Assembly (NCBI GenBank): GCA_937860115.1
Contig: CALMBI010000230.1
Coordinates: forward strand, 1 to 17,888
Direction of reading: 5' to 3'
DNA from: an uncultured Arcobacter sp.
Lineage (GTDB): Bacteria; Campylobacterota; Campylobacteria; Campylobacterales; Arcobacteraceae
Length of the DNA: 17,888 bases
This document shows, one piece after another, positions 14,149 to 17,888 of the stretch. Each line of letters starts with the position of its first letter. The stretch's first letter is position 1. A model generated the notes under the pieces. That model saw nothing but the letters and a program-made list of their open reading frames with translations, searched no databases and had not been told where the DNA came from. The translations under genes were made by a program, and so were the position numbers.

Positions 14149-15747
14149 ATGGTAAAAATCGTAAAACTAAAAAAAGCTTTTGGACCAAGAGTTTTATTTC
14201 AAGATATCAACTTATCACTAGATAGTGGAAAACGATATGGACTTATTGGAGCAAATGGAGCAGGAAAAACAACATTTTTAAAAATGTTAAGTGGACAAGA
14301 GGAGATCACAGAGGGTGAAGTACAAGTTCAGTCTGGTAAAAAAGTGGGAGTACTTAGTCAAAATCAATTTGCATTTGATGAATATACCCTAGCAGATGCA
14401 GTTTTAGCTGGAAATAAAAGATTGTTTGATGCAATCAAAGAGAAAGATCGACTCTATATGGAAGAGTATACTGATGAGATTGGTGAAAAACTTGGAGAAT
14501 TAGAGATAGTTTGTTGTGAGGAAGATCCAACTTATGAATATGATGTCAAAATTACTAAAATTTTAGAATCACTTGGATTTCCAGCTGCAACTCATGGTGA
14601 ACTTATGAGTACACTTACAGGTGGAGATAAATTTAAAATTCTCCTTGCGCAAGTACTTTTTCCAAGACCAGATGTACTCTTTCTTGATGAGCCTACGAAT
14701 AACCTTGATATTGAAACTATCTCTTGGTTGGAAAATCAATTGCAACACCATGAAGGAACAATGGTCGTAATCTCTCACGATAGACACTTCTTAAATGCTG
14801 TTTGTACACATATCTTAGATGTTGATTTCAAAAAAATTAGAGAGTTTACAGGAACTTATGATGATTGGTATATCGCTTCAACAGTTTTAGCAAAACAAGC
14901 ACAAACAGATTTTGACAAAAAACAAAAAGAGAAAGCGGATCTTGAAGCGTTTGTAAGAAGATTTAGTGCAAATGCTTCAAAAGCAAAACAAGCAACTTCA
15001 AGACAAAAACAACTTGATAAACTAGATATTCAAGCTATTGAAGTGAGTTCAAGAAGAGATCCATCGATTGTATTTAGACAAGAAAAACCAATAAGTAAAG
15101 AGATATTAGAAGTGAAAAATATCTCAAAAAGCTATGGAGATCATGTAGTGCTTAAAGATGTAAGTATCATGATGGAGAAAAAAGACAAAATTGCTCTTAT
15201 CGGGGCAAATGGGGTTGGAAAAACAACATTATGTGAAATCTTGATGGGAAATTTACAATCTGATGGTGGGGAAGTAAAATGGGGAGCAACTGCAACTGTA
15301 AGTTATTTCCCACAAAACGCAACAGACTTAATCCAAGGGGATAGTACACTTTATGATTGGTTAAGGGATTTTGATAGAGAAGCTGATATTAGTGAGATTA
15401 GAAATTGTCTTGGAAGAATGTTATTTAATGGACAAGAGCAAGAAAAATCGATCAAAAATTGTTCTGGGGGTGAAAAACACAGAATGATGCTTTCTAAAAT
15501 CATGCTTGAGAGAAGAAACTTTTTACTTTTAGATGAGCCTACAAATCACCTTGACCTTGAAGCAATTATTGCTCTTGGAGAGGGATTACTTGCTTATGAA
15601 GGGAATGTTATTTGTGTCTCTCACGATAGAGAACTTCTTGATGTATTTGCAAATAGAATTATAGAGATCCAAGCAGATGGAACGATTCTTGATTTTGAAG
15701 GATCTTATGAAGAGTTCATAGAACACAAAGCATCAATAAAAGGATAA
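14149..15747 (+). CDS. ybiT: ABC-F family ATPase, YbiT type
   Basis: A soluble protein of 532 residues with two ABC domains and no membrane segments; E. coli YbiT has 530. ABC-F proteins act on the ribosome E site and influence translation or peptidyl transfer. Domain 1: Walker A GANGAGKTT (34-42), signature LTGGD (156-160, Thr in place of the usual Ser), Walker B with VLFLDEPTNNLD (176-187), switch ISHDRHF (208-214). A charged Lys/Gln-rich linker (about 245-300) is the tRNA-contacting region in the family. Domain 2: Walker A GANGVGKTT (352-360), signature CSGGEK (438-443), Walker B LLLDEPTNHLD (459-469), switch SHDRE. Both Walker B glutamates are kept, so it should hydrolyse ATP. GGAG lies 7 bases before the ATG. 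It opens a new plus-strand unit after the structured repeat. Confidence 0.92.
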   Translation: MVKIVKLKKAFGPRVLFQDINLSLDSGKRYGLIGANGAGKTTFLKMLSGQEEITEGEVQVQSGKKVGVLSQNQFAFDEYTLADAVLAGNKRLFDAIKEKDRLYMEEYTDEIGEKLGELEIVCCEEDPTYEYDVKITKILESLGFPAATHGELMSTLTGGDKFKILLAQVLFPRPDVLFLDEPTNNLDIETISWLENQLQHHEGTMVVISHDRHFLNAVCTHILDVDFKKIREFTGTYDDWYIASTVLAKQAQTDFDKKQKEKADLEAFVRRFSANASKAKQATSRQKQLDKLDIQAIEVSSRRDPSIVFRQEKPISKEILEVKNISKSYGDHVVLKDVSIMMEKKDKIALIGANGVGKTTLCEILMGNLQSDGGEVKWGATATVSYFPQNATDLIQGDSTLYDWLRDFDREADISEIRNCLGRMLFNGQEQEKSIKNCSGGEKHRMMLSKIMLERRNFLLLDEPTNHLDLEAIIALGEGLLAYEGNVICVSHDRELLDVFANRIIEIQADGTILDFEGSYEEFIEHKASIKG

Positions 15748-15754
15748 TCCTTAT

Positions 15755-16045
15755 ATGGAAAAAACAACATTTTTAGTTATTTTAGTTTTATTTGTAATAG
15801 CTTTTGCAATGAAACGAAGTGTTTTAAATATGTTGCAAAAAAATGGAAAACTATTGTGGCTTACTCAAGAGATGGCTACATATATTTTCTTTGGATTATT
15901 TATTGTTTTAATGATCGTTGGGGTACTTTTTACTTCACAAACTCAATCCGATTTTGCAAATGTCAATGATGGATTTGAAAAAATTAGAGATGGTGGAGAT
16001 AAAAATCGACCACATAGATATTTTGATATCAATACATACTGGTAG
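15755..16045 (+). CDS. Small two-helix membrane protein, unknown
   Basis: I do not recognise this 96-residue protein. It has a hydrophobic helix at about 5-19, a basic loop (KRSVLNMLQKNGK, 20-32), a second helix at about 43-62 (IFFGLFIVLMIVGVLF) and a polar tail of about 35 residues ending in HRYFDINTYW. The positive-inside rule puts the loop in the cytoplasm and both termini outside. The tail is rich in Asp, Asn, Lys and Arg, with no cysteines. AAAGGAT overlaps the end of the ABC-F gene and serves as ribosome binding site; the gap is 7 bases, and hemB follows 17 bases later, so it is probably co-transcribed with both. No link to heme synthesis can be read from the sequence. Confidence 0.75.
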   Translation: MEKTTFLVILVLFVIAFAMKRSVLNMLQKNGKLLWLTQEMATYIFFGLFIVLMIVGVLFTSQTQSDFANVNDGFEKIRDGGDKNRPHRYFDINTYW

Positions 16046-16062
16046 AATAAAAAGGAAAAGTT

Positions 16063-17034
16063 ATGTTTAAAAGATTTAGAAGAAAAAGAGTAAATGAAAC
16101 TTTACGGAATTTAGTAAAGGAAACAGTGCTTACAAAAAATGATTTTATCTATCCTTTATTTGTAAAAGAGGGAACTGGAATAAAAAATGAGATAAGCTCA
16201 ATGCCAGGTGTATTTCAAATGTCAATTGATGAGATACTAAAAGAGTGTGCATACATAAGAACAATTGGGCTTAATAGCATTATTCTTTTTGCTATACCTG
16301 ATCTAAAAGATAGTATTGGAAGTGAATGCCTTTGTGAGCATAGTATCATAAGTCGTACAGTGAAAGCTATCAAAAAAGAGTTTCCAGATATGTTTGTGGT
16401 GACTGATCTTTGTTTTTGTGAATATACTGATCATGGGCATTGTGGGATTTTAGATGAAAATTCTACAGTGAATAATGATGCTACTTTAGAGATTTCAGCC
16501 CAACAAGCTCTTATTCACGCTAAAGCTGGTGTTGATATGATTGCACCAAGTGGAATGATGGATGGGATTATAGAAGCACTCCGTACAACACTTGATAGTA
16601 ATGGATATGAAAATCTTCCAATTATGGCATATAGTACAAAATTTGCAAGTGCTTATTATGGACCATTTAGAGATGTTGCAGAATCTGCTCCAAGTAAGGG
16701 TGATAGAAAAATGTATCAAATGGATCCAGCTAATCGTCTTGAAGCTATCGAAGAATCGCTTGAAGATGAGAGACAAGGTGCTGATATCTTGATGGTAAAA
16801 CCAGCTCTTGCTTATCTTGATGTGATACGAGAGATAAGAAATGCTTCAAAACTTCCACTTGCGGTTTATAATGTAAGCGGTGAATATGCGATGCTTCAAG
16901 CAGGAAAAAAAGCTGGGATCATCGACTATGAAAGAGTTATGATGGAAACACTTCTTAGTTTTAAAAGAGCAGGGGCTGATATTATCATCACTTACCATGC
17001 AAAAGAAGCTTGTGAAATTTTAAATAAACAATAG
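16063..17034 (+). CDS. hemB: Porphobilinogen synthase (delta-aminolevulinic acid dehydratase)
   Basis: Condenses two 5-aminolevulinate molecules to porphobilinogen in heme synthesis. 323 residues, standard length. The two Schiff-base lysines are Lys193 in AYSTKFASAYYGPFR (189-203) and Lys246 in MVKPALAYLD (244-253). The triad LCFCEYTDHGHCG (116-128) has three Cys (117, 119, 127) that bind the catalytic zinc, so this is the zinc-dependent class rather than the magnesium-only class with Asp or Ala there. NVSGEYAM is the usual C-terminal block. AAGGAAAAG precedes the ATG closely. It lies between the small membrane protein and aroE. Confidence 0.97.
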   Translation: MFKRFRRKRVNETLRNLVKETVLTKNDFIYPLFVKEGTGIKNEISSMPGVFQMSIDEILKECAYIRTIGLNSIILFAIPDLKDSIGSECLCEHSIISRTVKAIKKEFPDMFVVTDLCFCEYTDHGHCGILDENSTVNNDATLEISAQQALIHAKAGVDMIAPSGMMDGIIEALRTTLDSNGYENLPIMAYSTKFASAYYGPFRDVAESAPSKGDRKMYQMDPANRLEAIEESLEDERQGADILMVKPALAYLDVIREIRNASKLPLAVYNVSGEYAMLQAGKKAGIIDYERVMMETLLSFKRAGADIIITYHAKEACEILNKQ

Positions 17035-17049
17035 ATGTAAAAAGAAGCA

Positions 17050-17841
17050 ATGAAAAAATTTACAATTTTTGGAAATCCAGTATCTCACTCAAAATCTCCT
17101 CAAATGCACAATGCAGGATTTAAAGCGATTGGATTTGATGGGGAATATTCTAAAACACACTTAGAAAATGGTGAAGAGATCAAAAATGTATTTATTGATG
17201 GTGGATTTAGTGGAGCTAATATCACAGTTCCTCATAAAGAGTTTGCTTATAAAAATGCAGATATCTTAGATCCATTAGCACAAAAAATTGGTGCTGTGAA
17301 TACTTATGTAAATATTGATGGGAAAATCAAAGGATATAATACAGATGCACCTGGATTTTATAAAGCGATAGAGGAGTTTGATGATGTATCAAATATTTTA
17401 TTGCTTGGTGCAGGTGGAACTGCAAAATCTATTGCTGTTATTTTAAGAGAAAAAAATATACCACTTACAATTTTAAATAGAAGTCACAACTCAAAAGAGT
17501 TCTTTTTGTCTCTTGGATGTGAGTTTTATGATTTTGAAACATTTACAAAAGAAAAACAATTTGATTTGATTGTAAACTCTACAAGTGCAGGCTTAAGTGA
17601 TGATAGTTTTCCGGCACCTTTAGAGATTCTCACACCACTTATCAAAAATACAAAATATGCCATTGATTGCATCTATGGAAAAATCACTCCTTTTTTATCT
17701 TTGGCAAAAGAGCACAATATCACTTTTAAAGATGGTGAAGATATGCTTTTATACCAAGGGGTTTTAGCGTTTGAGCTATTTACTGGAACAAAAGCCGATA
17801 ATATGGTAATTGAAGCAATGAGAAAAGGTTTAAAAGGATAG
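17050..17841 (+). CDS. aroE: Shikimate dehydrogenase (NADP+)
   Basis: Reduces 3-dehydroshikimate to shikimate in aromatic amino acid synthesis. 263 residues, near the usual 270. Substrate residues: SHSKS (12-16, with the two shikimate-binding Ser12 and Ser14), NITVPHK (57-63, catalytic Lys63), GAVNT (81-85, Asn84), NTDAPG (97-102, catalytic Asp99). Cofactor domain: LLLGAGGTAK (117-126) and the NRS element, whose Arg contacts the NADP phosphate. The C-terminal DGEDMLLYQG block closes the active site. It starts 15 bases after hemB with a purine-rich AAAAAGAAG as ribosome binding site and is the last full gene in the window. Confidence 0.97.
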   Translation: MKKFTIFGNPVSHSKSPQMHNAGFKAIGFDGEYSKTHLENGEEIKNVFIDGGFSGANITVPHKEFAYKNADILDPLAQKIGAVNTYVNIDGKIKGYNTDAPGFYKAIEEFDDVSNILLLGAGGTAKSIAVILREKNIPLTILNRSHNSKEFFLSLGCEFYDFETFTKEKQFDLIVNSTSAGLSDDSFPAPLEILTPLIKNTKYAIDCIYGKITPFLSLAKEHNITFKDGEDMLLYQGVLAFELFTGTKADNMVIEAMRKGLKG

Positions 17842-17861
17842 TAGATATAGATTATATCTAC
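17841..17861. terminator. Hairpin at the aroE stop, weak terminator candidate
   Basis: GTAGATATA (17841-17849) pairs perfectly with TATATCTAC (17853-17861) around a GAT loop, starting at the last base of the aroE stop. It is followed by CCTTTATC rather than a real U-tract, so it is a poor intrinsic terminator; it could stabilise the mRNA end or bind a protein. The last 27 bases of the window show nothing else. Confidence 0.35.
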
Positions 17862-17888
17862 CCTTTATCTACCCACACATATGTTTTT

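Overview
The window is strongly AT-rich chromosomal DNA. It most likely comes from a member of the Campylobacterota (Epsilonproteobacteria), perhaps a Sulfurimonas-like free-living lineage. The best evidence is the run ubiX-coaD-tmk-hisS-speA-cysE, which matches the order I recall for Campylobacter jejuni (Cj0768c to Cj0763c). Promoters of the type described for that group (a -10 box behind a T-rich stretch, with little -35) support this. The genus assignment is inference.

Layout. Positions 1-288 hold a hairpin-rich intergenic repeat (copy 1). A minus-strand group follows: yjdF-like membrane protein, DUF3465 secreted protein, then selO (3216 down to 448). It is divergent from uvrC-alr (3302-6135), and the two -10 boxes occupy nearly the same bases. 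A strong bidirectional terminator (6153-6190) separates alr from a convergent, catalytically degenerate serine recombinase (6208-6840). That gene is preceded by paired TGTATA/TATACA-type inverted repeats that could be its binding sites. Positions 7135-13314 form a tightly packed plus-strand housekeeping cluster: ubiX, coaD, tmk, hisS, speA, cysE and a TauE/SafE exporter. Several junctions share a single base (TAATG). A convergent, frameshifted cheZ-like gene (13317-13708) follows. Next comes a 250-bp element with perfect 23-bp terminal inverted repeats (13770-14019, copy 2). The last block is an ABC-F ATPase of the YbiT type, a small membrane protein, hemB and aroE (14149-17841).

Function. 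Most genes are core metabolism and information processing: DNA repair (uvrC), cell wall (alr), prenyl-FMN, CoA and dTTP synthesis (ubiX, coaD, tmk), histidyl-tRNA charging, polyamine and cysteine synthesis (speA, cysE) next to a possible sulfur-oxyanion exporter, heme (hemB) and the shikimate pathway (aroE).

The less ordinary signals are: (1) a two-copy, structured, MITE-like repeat family whose hairpins persist although their sequences differ; (2) a recombinase-fold protein that has lost its nucleophilic serine and other active-site residues but keeps its helix-turn-helix, next to possible operator sites; (3) a one-base frameshift in a compact CheZ-like gene with intact catalytic residues. 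I found no CRISPR array, tRNA, rRNA, phage module or transposase gene.
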